Source: Gammaproteobacteria bacterium
GTDB lineage: Bacteria > Pseudomonadota > Gammaproteobacteria > Steroidobacterales > GCA-2729495
Assembly: GCA_021773815.1 (NCBI GenBank)
Contig: JAJFJS010000035.1
Location: forward strand, 82,015-146,014
Reading direction: 5' to 3'
DNA: 64,000 bases
The position numbers and the translations under genes are program-made. Of this stretch, positions 52,675 to 61,974 are shown piece after piece. Position 1 is the first letter of the stretch, and the number at the start of each line of letters is the position of its first letter. The notes under the pieces are model-generated. The model ran no database searches, was not told where the DNA came from, and saw only the letters and a list, made by a program, of their open reading frames with translations.

Positions 52675-52911
52675 TGGTCTTTTTCCCTTGTAGTAACAAA
52701 CACTGCCTGCGCCGGTCTCCGGCCGGTGCGGCATCTTTTCTCTCCGCTGCTCAGTATAAGTAGCCCGGTCCCGGCAGGTGCGGACCAAACCACCGCGCCG
52801 ACCATGTGACAGTCACCGTCCACTCGGCGGGACGCCGCCGGCGGGCAAGCGTTAGAATATCGGCCCCACGGCCCTGCGGCCGCCCGACGAGACCGAGCAA
52901 GAACGCCAGTC

Positions 52912-53661
52912 ATGACCAAGACCGCCGACACGCCGCGACAATGGAACCACCCCGACATGGAACCGACGCTGAACGGCACCGGGTTCATGTTCCGGGTGCT
53001 CGACGAGTTCGCCGACGATTTCATCCAGTTCGCCGGCCATACGGAAGGCGAAGTGCTCGATATCGGCTGCGCATTCGGCATCGCCACGATTGCCGCGCTT
53101 GAGGCCGGCGGACGCGTGACAGCCGTCGACCTGGACCCGCGACACCTGGCAGCGGTCGTCGAGAAAACGCCCGAGGCGCTGCGCGATCGCCTGACCTGCG
53201 TTGCCGGGGAGTTGCCGGGACTCGATCTGCCCGAGGCCGCCTACGACGCCATCTTGTGTTCACGCGTGCTGCATTTTCTCGACGGTTCGGCAATTGATGC
53301 GTCGGTGCGCAAGATGTTCCGCTGGCTCAAACCCGGCGGCCGCCTGTACCTGGTCGCCGACACGCCGTACGGCATCTGGCGCAAATTGATCCCGATCTTC
53401 GACGCACGACGCGCGCACGGCGACCGCTGGCCCGGTCTGATGATCGGCCTGGAGAATTACCTGCCGTTCGCGCCCCAGGATCGCGCCATCGACGGGCCGC
53501 CGTTCATGAATTTGCTGGATCCCGAATTACTGACGCGGATCTGTACGGACGCGGGCTTGACCGTCGAACGGGCCACGTTCATCGATCGCAGCGATTTTCG
53601 CGGCATCGGGCGCATGGACGGCCGTGAGAACGCCGGGGTCCGGGCCGTCAAGCCGGGCTGA
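52912..53661 (+). CDS. Class I SAM-dependent methyltransferase
   Basis: A 249-residue methyltransferase. Motif I is EVLDIGCAFGIAT, followed by VTAVDLDPRHLA (acidic residue after strand 2), YDAILCSRVLHFL (motif after strand 4) and LKPGGRLYLVADTP. Substrate unknown. It is divergent from the nitrilase-fold gene across a 237-base gap that holds only promoter-like AT-rich patches. Its last 14 bases overlap the convergent TIGR02444 gene. Confidence 0.88.
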   Translation: MTKTADTPRQWNHPDMEPTLNGTGFMFRVLDEFADDFIQFAGHTEGEVLDIGCAFGIATIAALEAGGRVTAVDLDPRHLAAVVEKTPEALRDRLTCVAGELPGLDLPEAAYDAILCSRVLHFLDGSAIDASVRKMFRWLKPGGRLYLVADTPYGIWRKLIPIFDARRAHGDRWPGLMIGLENYLPFAPQDRAIDGPPFMNLLDPELLTRICTDAGLTVERATFIDRSDFRGIGRMDGRENAGVRAVKPG

Positions 53662-54187
53662 CGCCCGGCCGCGTCGCACCCGGGAAGGCCGCCCGCAGCA
53701 CATCGCCCAGGCACTCGTTCAGGCGCGCATCGACCGCCACGCCGGCCGCATCCAGCAGCGCCCGCAGACTCACTTCGGCATCCACGACCGGCTCCCCGGG
53801 CGCAGCGACAGCGGCCAGGTCCCGAACGGTTTCGGCCAGCACCAGTTGCTCGACGTGTTCGGCCGCCAGTTCGGCGGCTTCGATCTGCGGCGCAAACGTC
53901 TGCAACAGGAACTCCGGCACGCCGAGCGGTTCCTGCCGGCATTTGCGGCGAATCTCGCGTAGCGGCCGGATCGCCTGCGCCTCCCAGTCCGCGATCCGGC
54001 GCAGCGCCGTCGCCAGGTGCGCGCTCGTCAGCGCCCCGCGTCCGTCCGCCGCGATCCATGCACACAGCAGGACACAGTTCACATTCAGGCCGTAGCGATC
54101 CTGCAGGTACAGGCACGCGTCGGCGACGCCGGGCTTGCCGTACAGGCGCACCGAATAGTCCCAGAACGGATGTGACGGAAAACTCAC
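53648..54187 (-). CDS. TIGR02444/DUF2390-family protein
   Basis: A 179-residue helical protein with the family start FWDYSVRLYGKPGVADACLYLQDRYGLNVN and IRPLREIRRKCRQ. Members are widespread in gammaproteobacteria and have no settled function. The start is GTG 54187 with GGGGGAG upstream. Convergent overlap of 14 bases with the methyltransferase. Confidence 0.87.
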   Translation of the reverse strand: MSFPSHPFWDYSVRLYGKPGVADACLYLQDRYGLNVNCVLLCAWIAADGRGALTSAHLATALRRIADWEAQAIRPLREIRRKCRQEPLGVPEFLLQTFAPQIEAAELAAEHVEQLVLAETVRDLAAVAAPGEPVVDAEVSLRALLDAAGVAVDARLNECLGDVLRAAFPGATRPGVSPA

Positions 54188-54310
54188 GGTGCGCTCCCCC
54201 GATGCGACATAACGCCGCCGATCCCCGGACCATAACGAAAAAACGTGATGTTGTGAGTCATTTCAACAGGTTGACATTGCTAGACTCGAACGGCTACCGG
54301 ATTATTATCT

Positions 54311-56872
54311 ATGACGAGCGACAGTTCCAACCAGCCGGCAGGCGAACCGCCCGCGCCTTTCGCCGACGCGTTCGATGCATTTTGCGTCGGGCTCGCCAGT
54401 CTCGACCGGATGCGCGCCGTCATCGCCGAACTGTTGCAGGCTGAACCCACTTGCGCTGAATCGCTACTGCTAGCGATCGATACCGCATTTCGCGAGGGCC
54501 TGATCAAGGCCAGCACCTACGACACCCTGACGACCGACATCGACCGCGCGACGTCCGAAGACGTGCCGACCGAATGGTCGGAAGAAACCCGGCAGGAATA
54601 CGAGCGATACAAGGCCAACGTCGCATCCGCGGGCGAAAACGATCCGGCCGACGATGAGGCGCTCGCCGCTGCCGGCATGTTCACGGCCGAGGACACGGGC
54701 CACCCGAACGGTGTACCACCGGCCGAACCACCGCCGCCGATTCCCGCCCCGGTCACGACGGGCACGGTGCTGAACGATCGCTTCGAACTGCTAACACACC
54801 TGGGCGCCGGCAGCATGGGCGACGTCTACGAGGCGCTGGACCGGCGCAAGGAAGAAGCCCGCTCCGCGAACCCGCGGCTCGCGATCAAGGTGATCTCCGC
54901 GGCGTATTCCGCACATGCAAATGCGCTTGCAACCCTGCAGCGCGAAGCGCTGAACAGCCAGGGACTCGTGCACCCGAACATCATCCGCGTGTTCGACCTC
55001 GATCACGACGGCGACCGGTACTTCATGACGATGGAACTGCTCAACGGCCGCTCCCTGGGCGAGATGCTCGGCGAGTATCGCTTCCGGCCGATGCCGTTCC
55101 GGCAGGCGCGCACGATCATCGACGGCGCGTGCCGCGGACTGCAATATGCTCATGAACAGGGCGTCATCCACGCCGACATCAAACCGGGCAACCTGTTCGT
55201 CACGCAGGCCGGGCGCGCCAAGATCCTGGATTTCGGCATTGCGCGCACGGCGCATGGCGGCGAACCGGACGATGCATCGCCGGTCAGCGGCGCACACACG
55301 CCGGCCTATTCGAGCTGCGAGGTTCTGGAAGGCGCCGAGCCGACGGCGGCGGACGACGTCTTCGCGCTGGCCTGCGTCGCCTACCGCATGCTGGCCGGGT
55401 CCAAGGCGTTCGGCGGCATGACGGCGCTCGATGCCGAGCGGGCCGGCATCAAACCGCAACGCATCGAGACACTGAACCCCGAGCAATGGCACATGCTGCA
55501 AACCGCGCTCGCGTTCCGGCACGCCGACCGCACTGTCAGCATCGCCGAACTCGCGGCGACCTTCGGCAACCGGACGCCGACCGCGGCCGACAGCGACACG
55601 CCGTTCCACGACACCGGCGTCTTCGATGTCGGGTCACGGCCGGGTCCGCTGCGCTGGGGTATCGCCGCCATGGTGCTGGCGCTGGTCTCGGTCATCTGGA
55701 TAGGGTTCCGGCCTTCGCCGGAACCGGCGCCGCCGGTCGCGCGTGCCGTCATTGACCCGGTCCCGACCGCACCGCCGGTGGTTCCGGCGCACGACGTTGC
55801 GGAAGTCGAATCCGAAGCGCCCGCCGAACCGGCGCCGAGCGTCACCAACGAAGCGCCGCCACCGGTCGCAGCCGTCGAACCGGCGCCACCCCCGCCGCCG
55901 CCGGTCGAACCGACCCCGGTCGTCGCACAGATACCGGACCCGTTGCCGGCCGAGCCCGAGCCCGAGCCCGCACCCGCGCCCGCGCCCACGCCCACGCCCA
56001 CGGAACCCGCAGCGCCGGTAGCGGCCGAACCGGCGCCAACCGATACCCTGACGACCCGCATCGCCGCACTGGCCACGCGCGCCGACGACGCGATGAACGC
56101 CGGACGCCTGCGTGCACCGGAACCGGAAAACGCGCTGACCCATATCCAGGCGCTAGGCGAACTCGCACCCGAAGCGCCGGAGTTTCTGCAACGACGCACT
56201 CGCCTGACCGAGCTGATGCTACTCGAGGCGATGGTTGCGATCACCGATGAGGATTTCACTGCCGCGACCCGGTGGATCGAGGAGTCCCGCACGCTCGGTG
56301 CACCCGACGCTGCGACCGAGCGTTTCGAAAGCGAGCTGCAGAAGGCGCGCGACGCACGCAATGCACGCAACGCTGAGACGCTAAGCGCGATCTTTGCCTC
56401 GGCGACGCCGGCCGCGATTCTCGCCGACCCCGACATTGATTTCGACGAGGTTTCTGCACCGGATGCTGCACCGACCGTCACTGTTTCATCGACGCTGACG
56501 ATGGTCCTGCCCGGCGCACTGCCGAACCTCCCGCCGGCCACCGACACGGGCCTGCCCGCGGACGGTGCCGGACCCGAGCACGACGCACCGCTCGAGGTGC
56601 CGCTGTCCGCACTCGAGTTCGAGCACTTCGTCGAACCGAGTTTCCCGCGGCGCAACTCGACGCGCCGACTGGTGGGCTGGGTCGACGTGGGCTTCCGCGT
56701 CACGACCGACGGTGCGACGGCTGACATCACGGTGCTCGCCGCCGAACCGCCCGAGCGTTTCGATGAGGCAGCGATCGAGGCCATCTCGAAATGGCGGTTC
56801 AAGCCGGTCTATGTCGACGGTGTCGCCACCGAGCAATACACCACCATCCGCCTGCGATTCCAACCCGAATAG
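54311..56872 (+). CDS. Ser/Thr protein kinase fused to a TonB C-terminal domain
   Basis: An 853-residue protein. Residues about 158-415 are a Hanks-type kinase: G-loop GAGSMG (165-170), Lys193, catalytic loop HADIKPGN (287-294, Ala in place of Arg of HRD) and DFG (307-309). TM helix about 447-466. A Pro/Ala/Glu-rich region (467-580) follows, with EP, AP and TP repeats typical of TonB periplasmic linkers. Helices 580-690, then a TonB C-terminal domain (about 765-853; YVDGVATEQYTTIRLRF). The kinase would face the cytosol and the TonB end would reach the outer membrane. No ExbB/ExbD genes lie nearby. Confidence 0.88.
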   Translation: MTSDSSNQPAGEPPAPFADAFDAFCVGLASLDRMRAVIAELLQAEPTCAESLLLAIDTAFREGLIKASTYDTLTTDIDRATSEDVPTEWSEETRQEYERYKANVASAGENDPADDEALAAAGMFTAEDTGHPNGVPPAEPPPPIPAPVTTGTVLNDRFELLTHLGAGSMGDVYEALDRRKEEARSANPRLAIKVISAAYSAHANALATLQREALNSQGLVHPNIIRVFDLDHDGDRYFMTMELLNGRSLGEMLGEYRFRPMPFRQARTIIDGACRGLQYAHEQGVIHADIKPGNLFVTQAGRAKILDFGIARTAHGGEPDDASPVSGAHTPAYSSCEVLEGAEPTAADDVFALACVAYRMLAGSKAFGGMTALDAERAGIKPQRIETLNPEQWHMLQTALAFRHADRTVSIAELAATFGNRTPTAADSDTPFHDTGVFDVGSRPGPLRWGIAAMVLALVSVIWIGFRPSPEPAPPVARAVIDPVPTAPPVVPAHDVAEVESEAPAEPAPSVTNEAPPPVAAVEPAPPPPPPVEPTPVVAQIPDPLPAEPEPEPAPAPAPTPTPTEPAAPVAAEPAPTDTLTTRIAALATRADDAMNAGRLRAPEPENALTHIQALGELAPEAPEFLQRRTRLTELMLLEAMVAITDEDFTAATRWIEESRTLGAPDAATERFESELQKARDARNARNAETLSAIFASATPAAILADPDIDFDEVSAPDAAPTVTVSSTLTMVLPGALPNLPPATDTGLPADGAGPEHDAPLEVPLSALEFEHFVEPSFPRRNSTRRLVGWVDVGFRVTTDGATADITVLAAEPPERFDEAAIEAISKWRFKPVYVDGVATEQYTTIRLRFQPE
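55952..55999 (+). repeat. Hexanucleotide repeats coding the Pro-rich linker
   Basis: Eight tandem NNNCCC units (GAGCCC x3, GCACCC, GCGCCC x2, ACGCCC x2) encode Glu-Pro, Ala-Pro and Thr-Pro repeats inside the kinase-TonB gene. Unit gain or loss would change linker length in frame. Confidence 0.8.
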
Positions 56873-56886
56873 GCACGCGATTCTTA

Positions 56887-56892
56887 TATAAT
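56887..56892 (+). promoter_or_regulatory. TATAAT -10 box for the PQQ dehydrogenase gene
   Basis: A TATAAT hexamer in the 52-base gap before the 56925 gene. A GC-rich hairpin (CCCGGC / GCCGGG) follows in the leader, with the ribosome-binding site at its 3' side. Confidence 0.5.
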
Positions 56893-56924
56893 CCCCGGCC
56901 TCAGCCGAAGCCGGGAAATACAAC

Positions 56925-58931
56925 ATGAATCGATGGCACGACCTGGCGGCGCTGGCGCTGTCAATTGGGCTGGGCACCGCGGCCGTTGCGGCCGACGGGC
57001 AATGGCCCGTCTATGCCGGCGACGCCGGCGGCCGGCAATACTCCGCACTCGATCAGATCAACGCCGACAACGTCGGCCGGCTCACCATCGCCTGGCAGTA
57101 CCGGACCGGCGAACTCGAACGGCACCCGGACGCGCACAACGCAACCGCCAAGGTACAGGTCAACCCGATTCTGCTGCCGCCCGCAGCCGGCGGACACCTC
57201 GTGATCTGCACGCCGTTCAATCGCATCATCGCGCTGGACCCGACCGACGGCTCGGAGCGCTGGGTCCACGACCCGGCCGTACGCGTCGGCGGCTATGCGA
57301 CGGCTGACGATCCGGAAGGGTTGGCCGCCCCCGCCTTTGCCAATTGCCGCGGCGTGACCTATTGGCAGGACAAGAAACGCGCCGCGGACGCCGCCTGTCG
57401 CCACCGGATCCTGACGGCCACCAATGACCTGCGCCTGATCGCCGTCGATGCCAAGACCGGCAAACGCTGCGCAGACTTCGGCCGCGACGGCATCGTCGAT
57501 GTCGAGCCGGACGTGCTGAATGCAAACCCGCCGGCCGCCATCGGCGAGGTGCGTTTCTCCAATCCGCCAGTCGTGCTCAACGACATCGTCATGATCGGCT
57601 CGGGCGTGCGCGACAATCATCGTTACAACGCGCCGAGCGGCGCCGTGCGCGCGTTCGATGTGCGCACCGGCGCGCCGCGCTGGACCTTCGACCCGGTGCC
57701 ACGCGATCCCGCCGACCCGATGTATGCCGAGTGGCCCGATGATTCGGCCGCCCACACCGGCGGCGCCAATGTCTGGGGCATGATCAGCGTCGATGCGACG
57801 CGCGATCTGGCGTTCCTGCCGACCTCGGGCCCATCGCCGGACTTCTACGGCGGCACACGGCCCGGCGACAATCGTTATGCCGATTCGATCGTCGCGCTGC
57901 GCGGCGCGACCGGTCGCGTCGTCTGGCATTTCCAGACCGTGCATCACGATGTCTGGGACTACGACAACGCGGCGCAACCGACGCTGGTCGAGCTGGAGAA
58001 GGACGGCGAACCGTTTCCGGCCGTGATCCAGGCGACCAAGACCGGCATGGTCTACATTTTCCACCGCGAAACCGGCGAGCCTTATTTCCCGATCGAGGAA
58101 CGCCCGGTGCCACAGGACGGCGTGCCGGGCGAACACCTGTCACCGACGCAGCCGTTCCCGACCAAACCGCCGCCGCTCGTGCCGCACGGCATCGGGCCCG
58201 ATGATTTCTGGGGCATCACCATCATCGACGAGCGCATGTGCCGCAAGAAATACGCCGGCGCGCGGCTCGGCCCGATCTTCACACCGCCGTCGCGCGAAGG
58301 CACCGTGATCGTGCCGGCGACGGCCGGCGGCATGAACTGGGGCGGCGTTGCCGTCGACCCGCAACAGAAGATCCTCGTCGCCAAGGCATTGCGCCTGGCG
58401 CATTTCGCGCAGCTGATCCCGCTCGAAAAACTCGATGCGGTCATCGCATCCAGCGGCGAGAACATGATGGGCACGCCGGCGCCGCTGCTCGGCACGCCGT
58501 ATGCGCTCAAGCAGGGCCCGTTCGTGTCGCCGATGTTCACGCCGTGCATCGCGCCGCCGTGGTCGGCGCTGGTCGCCGTCGATATCGAGGCCGGCGAGAT
58601 CCTGTGGCAGAGCACGCTGGGTACGCTCGATGCGCTGGTGCCGCTGCCGCTGCCGCTGCGCTGGGGCACGGCGTCGTTCGGCGGGCCGATCGTGACCGGC
58701 GGCGGGCTGGTCTTCATCGGCGCGACGCAGGATGACCGCTTCCGCGCGTTCGACCTGCACAACGGCGAGGAACTGTGGAGCTTCAAGCTGCCGACCGGGT
58801 CGTTCGCGACGCCGATGACCTATGCGCTGGACGGCCGGCAATACGTCGTCGTTGCGTCGGGCGGGCATCCGTTCGTCTATCCTTACCCCGGCGATTACCT
58901 GACGGCGTTCGCGCTGCCGAAGTCCCGTTAA
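56925..58931 (+). CDS. PQQ-dependent glucose/alcohol-type dehydrogenase, exported
   Basis: A 668-residue quinoprotein of the eight-bladed propeller family. Signal peptide (ends AVAA). Blade motifs include GGRQYSALDQINADNVGRLTIAW, ALDPTDGSERW and LWSFKLPTG-type turns; the middle has VWHFQTVHHDVWDYDNAAQP, a family hallmark. Sequence resembles the soluble membrane-glucose-dehydrogenase type (mGDH) without the N-terminal transmembrane region. It would oxidise a sugar or alcohol in the periplasm. No pqq biosynthesis genes are in the window. Preceded by its own TATAAT box. Confidence 0.9.
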   Translation: MNRWHDLAALALSIGLGTAAVAADGQWPVYAGDAGGRQYSALDQINADNVGRLTIAWQYRTGELERHPDAHNATAKVQVNPILLPPAAGGHLVICTPFNRIIALDPTDGSERWVHDPAVRVGGYATADDPEGLAAPAFANCRGVTYWQDKKRAADAACRHRILTATNDLRLIAVDAKTGKRCADFGRDGIVDVEPDVLNANPPAAIGEVRFSNPPVVLNDIVMIGSGVRDNHRYNAPSGAVRAFDVRTGAPRWTFDPVPRDPADPMYAEWPDDSAAHTGGANVWGMISVDATRDLAFLPTSGPSPDFYGGTRPGDNRYADSIVALRGATGRVVWHFQTVHHDVWDYDNAAQPTLVELEKDGEPFPAVIQATKTGMVYIFHRETGEPYFPIEERPVPQDGVPGEHLSPTQPFPTKPPPLVPHGIGPDDFWGITIIDERMCRKKYAGARLGPIFTPPSREGTVIVPATAGGMNWGGVAVDPQQKILVAKALRLAHFAQLIPLEKLDAVIASSGENMMGTPAPLLGTPYALKQGPFVSPMFTPCIAPPWSALVAVDIEAGEILWQSTLGTLDALVPLPLPLRWGTASFGGPIVTGGGLVFIGATQDDRFRAFDLHNGEELWSFKLPTGSFATPMTYALDGRQYVVVASGGHPFVYPYPGDYLTAFALPKSR

Positions 58932-59039
58932 CACAATTATTCCGGTCGGCGCGCGGGGAAAAATGGTCGCGCGGGGGCGCCGAATGTGCGTTCCGCGCGC
59001 ACCTGTGCGAGCATGCCGTCCCGTTTTCGAGCCCTGTTG

Positions 59040-60293
59040 ATGAACCAGCCCGCCCCCCCCGATATCGCCGCCACCTACGGGCGCGGCAAATACCTGCTCG
59101 CCGGCGGGGTCATGATCTTTGCGATCGGCCAGTCGCTGCTGTTCATCATCGTCGCGCCGATGGCCCGCTCGATCGGCCTCAGCGAGATGCAGTTCGGCGT
59201 GGCCTTCTCGGTCGCGAACCTGTCGCTGGTATTCGCGGCGCCGTTCTGGGGACGCAAAAGCGACGTGCTCGGGCGCAAGCCGGTGTTCGTCATCGGCCTG
59301 TTCGGCAGCGCGATCGGCACGGCGCTGATGGCGTACACGTTGCACCTGGGACTCGAGGGCGTGCTGACCACGACGGGCCTGCTCGCGATGATCATCGTGT
59401 CGCGGGCGTTTTACGGACTGACGGCCTCATCGATCTATCCGTCCGCATCGGCCTATATGGCCGACGTCACGAGCTGGCAGAATCGCGCCAAGGGCATGGC
59501 GCTGATCGGCAGCGCCAACAGCCTCGGCTCGATCCTCGGCCCGGCGATCGGCGGCGGACTCGCGTTCCTGGGCGCGCTGTTCCCGATGTATGCGGCCGCG
59601 GCCATCTCGCTGGCCGGCGCGATCATCGCGCTGTTCTGGCTCGCCGAGCCGGAACGCAGCAAGGCGCGCAAGAAGCAGAAAGACAAGCCCAAGTCGACGC
59701 TGAAAATGACCGATCCGCGGCTGCGGCCCTACATGATCATGTGGGCGACGTTCTTCGTGATCTTCATCTCGCTGAACTTCGTCACCTCTTTTTATATACA
59801 GGACAAGTTCGGCATCGCCGACATGACCAGCGTCATGCGCATCGCCAGCCTCGCGCTCGCGTCGATGGCCGTCATCATCACGCTGATCCAGGGCGTGCTG
59901 TTCCAGATCATCACCCTGTCGCCGCGCATACTGCTGCGCCTGGCGGGCCCGGCGTTCGCGATCGGCCTGTTCACGATGGCCTTCGCCCCGTCGGTGCCGT
60001 ACCTGATGATCGGCTTCGGCATGCTCGGCGTCGCGCTATCGTGCGCCACGCCCGGCATCAACGGCAGCGCGAGCCTCAGCGTCGCGCCGCACGAACAGGG
60101 TGTGGCCGCCGGCTACCTCGCCGCCGCCAACACCTCCGGCGCGATCCTCGGCCCGATCATCGGCACCAGCCTGTACAAACTGCAGCCCAATGCGCCGATG
60201 CTGGCCGGCGGCGTGCTGATGATCATCATGAGTGTGTATGCGTTTTTTATTCCGGAGCCGCAGCGGCACGCGGATCACGACAAACACGCCTGA
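59040..60293 (+). CDS. MFS transporter (drug/sugar efflux type)
   Basis: A 417-residue 12-TM transporter. Motif A is WGRKSDVLGRKPVFVIGL between helices 2 and 3, and the helix-5 antiporter-like GSILGPAIGGGLAF is present, suggesting proton-coupled export. The start at 59040 is chosen because the first helix then begins near residue 18; ATG 59013 is possible. Follows the PQQ dehydrogenase gene by 108 bases. Substrate unknown. Confidence 0.87.
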   Translation: MNQPAPPDIAATYGRGKYLLAGGVMIFAIGQSLLFIIVAPMARSIGLSEMQFGVAFSVANLSLVFAAPFWGRKSDVLGRKPVFVIGLFGSAIGTALMAYTLHLGLEGVLTTTGLLAMIIVSRAFYGLTASSIYPSASAYMADVTSWQNRAKGMALIGSANSLGSILGPAIGGGLAFLGALFPMYAAAAISLAGAIIALFWLAEPERSKARKKQKDKPKSTLKMTDPRLRPYMIMWATFFVIFISLNFVTSFYIQDKFGIADMTSVMRIASLALASMAVIITLIQGVLFQIITLSPRILLRLAGPAFAIGLFTMAFAPSVPYLMIGFGMLGVALSCATPGINGSASLSVAPHEQGVAAGYLAAANTSGAILGPIIGTSLYKLQPNAPMLAGGVLMIIMSVYAFFIPEPQRHADHDKHA

Positions 60294-60333
60294 TCGGGCA
60301 CAATGTCGGGGATAACCGGGGCACCCGACACCC

Positions 60334-61197
60334 ATGACCGAACAACGATCCGCGACCCTGATGCTGTTCGCCGGCGCGGCGCTGATCAGCCTGTCGCCGG
60401 TCTGGGTCACGCTGACGAGCGTGCCGCCGACGGTCAGCGGTTTTTACCGCATGGTGATCGGCGGCGGCGCACTGGCAATTTATCTCGTCGTGACCCGGCG
60501 ACGACTCGCGCTGTCGCGCCATGCCTGGGCCCTGCTGATCGCAGCGGCATTGTTCTTCGCCGCGGATCTCTGGTGCTGGCATCGCAGCATCGTCTATGTC
60601 GGCCCCGGGCTCGCGACACTGCTCGGCAACCTGCAGGTGTTCTTCATGATGCTCGCCGGCGTGGCGTTCCTGCACCAGCGGCCCAGCGTTGCGCAATGGA
60701 TCGCCATGCCGCTGGCGATCGCCGGACTCACGCTGATCGTCGGCATCGACTGGCGGGCGCTGCCGGCGGACAACCGTCTCGGCATCGTGTTTGGTCTGCT
60801 GACCGCCTTCACCTACTCCGGCTACCTGCTCACACTGCGCGCGGCACGCGCGCGTTCGAGCCACCGCTCGGCGGCGCGCGAGATCGCCGTCGTGTCACTG
60901 ATTACCGCGGTGTTGCTCGGACTGGCGGCGCTAACCGAGGGCGCGTCGCTGGCGATCCCGACCGCGGCCGATGCCGGCTGGCTGCTCGGCTACGGCATCC
61001 TGTCCCACTGCGCCGGCTGGCTGCTGATCGCCGGCAGCCTGCCGCGCGTCTCGGTCACGCAGGCCGGCCTCGCGCTGCTGCTGCAGCCGACGCTGAGTTA
61101 TCTGTGGGAGGTTTTGTTGTTTGCGCGCGTGGTGACGCTGACGGAACTGGTCGGCGCGGTGGTTGTGCTCGCGGCGATTTATCTTGGGTCGCGGTAG
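60334..61197 (+). CDS. DMT-superfamily transporter (EamA type)
   Basis: A 287-residue ten-TM carrier made of two five-helix EamA repeats. Marks are LFAGAALISLSPVWVTL, the half-way GLLTAFTYSGYLLTLR and the end LLLQPTLSYLWEVLLF. Exporter of amino acids or other metabolites is the usual role. Codirectional with the MFS gene. Confidence 0.87.
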   Translation: MTEQRSATLMLFAGAALISLSPVWVTLTSVPPTVSGFYRMVIGGGALAIYLVVTRRRLALSRHAWALLIAAALFFAADLWCWHRSIVYVGPGLATLLGNLQVFFMMLAGVAFLHQRPSVAQWIAMPLAIAGLTLIVGIDWRALPADNRLGIVFGLLTAFTYSGYLLTLRAARARSSHRSAAREIAVVSLITAVLLGLAALTEGASLAIPTAADAGWLLGYGILSHCAGWLLIAGSLPRVSVTQAGLALLLQPTLSYLWEVLLFARVVTLTELVGAVVVLAAIYLGSR

Positions 61198-61221
61198 GGC
61201 AAGAAAAATCTGAAAACCGTA

Positions 61222-61593
61222 TCAAAGAATATCGCTGGCAACATGCTGCAGGCGCTGGTCGAGCGTAATCAGCGGCACACGAAGATACCGCGCGAGCCAA
61301 AGATAACTTGCGTCGTACGTCGTCATCCGATGCTTTTGCGCCAGTTGCACCGTCTCGGCGTGATCGACCGCAACAGCGGCTATGTTCAGATGATCAAGCA
61401 GAGCAAACATTCTCAGCAGCTTCTTCGCTGCGCGCGGATGCGCCGAACGTTTTTTCAGACAGACACTCGCGAGTTCGTACCAGAGCAACCCGGGGGCAGC
61501 CAGTGGGGCGGCGCCGATCCGGTCGACGACCACCTCGGCATCAGGCTCCCCGAACAACACCGCAGCCACTGCACACGCATCAACGACGACCAT
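61222..61593 (-). CDS. PIN-domain toxin (FitB/VapC type)
   Basis: A 123-residue ribonuclease toxin. PIN acidic residues are visible: Asp5 (VVVDACAV), Glu in LWYELASV, Asp in TYDASYLWLA and the late Asp (LITLDQRL). It starts inside the 3' end of the antitoxin gene (14-base overlap), so the pair is translationally coupled. Confidence 0.9.
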   Translation of the reverse strand: MVVVDACAVAAVLFGEPDAEVVVDRIGAAPLAAPGLLWYELASVCLKKRSAHPRAAKKLLRMFALLDHLNIAAVAVDHAETVQLAQKHRMTTYDASYLWLARYLRVPLITLDQRLQHVASDIL

Positions 61594-61822
61594 CACGGTC
61601 CGCCCGCAACATCGCCACGGCCTCCGCCGGTGTCGACACCCCGCTCTGCCGCACACGCGCCAGGACCTGCGCGGGCGTCAGCGACGTCACAGGCGCGGCC
61701 GCCGCATCCTCAAGAATCGCGAGCAACTCACCCTGCAATGACCGGTGGTGTACGACGGCACGCTGCCGCAGCAGATCGGCAATCCGATCCGGCACGTTCT
61801 TGATCGACAGGTTCACTGGCAT
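61580..61822 (-). CDS. Ribbon-helix-helix antitoxin (FitA type)
   Basis: An 80-residue protein. N-terminal strand and helices (MPVNLSIKNVPDRIADLLRQRA, RSLQGELLAILEDA) are the Arc/CopG RHH fold of FitA. The C-terminal half (ALARVRQSGVSTPAE-like) would bind and block the toxin. Both proteins should repress the palindromic operator 14 bases upstream. Confidence 0.88.
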   Translation of the reverse strand: MPVNLSIKNVPDRIADLLRQRAVVHHRSLQGELLAILEDAAAAPVTSLTPAQVLARVRQSGVSTPAEAVAMLRADRDGRR

Positions 61823-61835
61823 TTTCCGTCCCCGG

Positions 61836-61865
61836 TGGTTCTATAATGACGCCATTATAGAACCA
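61836..61865 (-). promoter_or_regulatory. Palindromic operator/promoter of the FitAB-like module
   Basis: Perfect 13-base arms TGGTTCTATAATG and CATTATAGAACCA separated by ACGC. Each arm contains TATAAT, so the operator covers the -10 (minus strand, 61859 to 61854), about 32 bases before the antitoxin ATG. This is the expected repressor site. Confidence 0.85.
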
Positions 61866-61974
61866 TCCCGGGGAAAAGCCTATCTGAATGGATATTGTCC
61901 GCGACCGGCCGGTCTGCTGCGATCGCTCAACCCACCGCGATCATCAGGAAACGGGCGCGCGACGCACTGCCCCG

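Noticed and set aside
55952..55999. Possible CRISPR-like repeat
   Set aside because: Units are 6 bases, contiguous and in frame with Pro codons; there are no spacers.
58775..60337. 520-codon plus-strand frame over the MFS gene
   Set aside because: Different frame from the MFS transporter, whose helices and motif A are clear; the long frame is Arg/His-rich with no helices.
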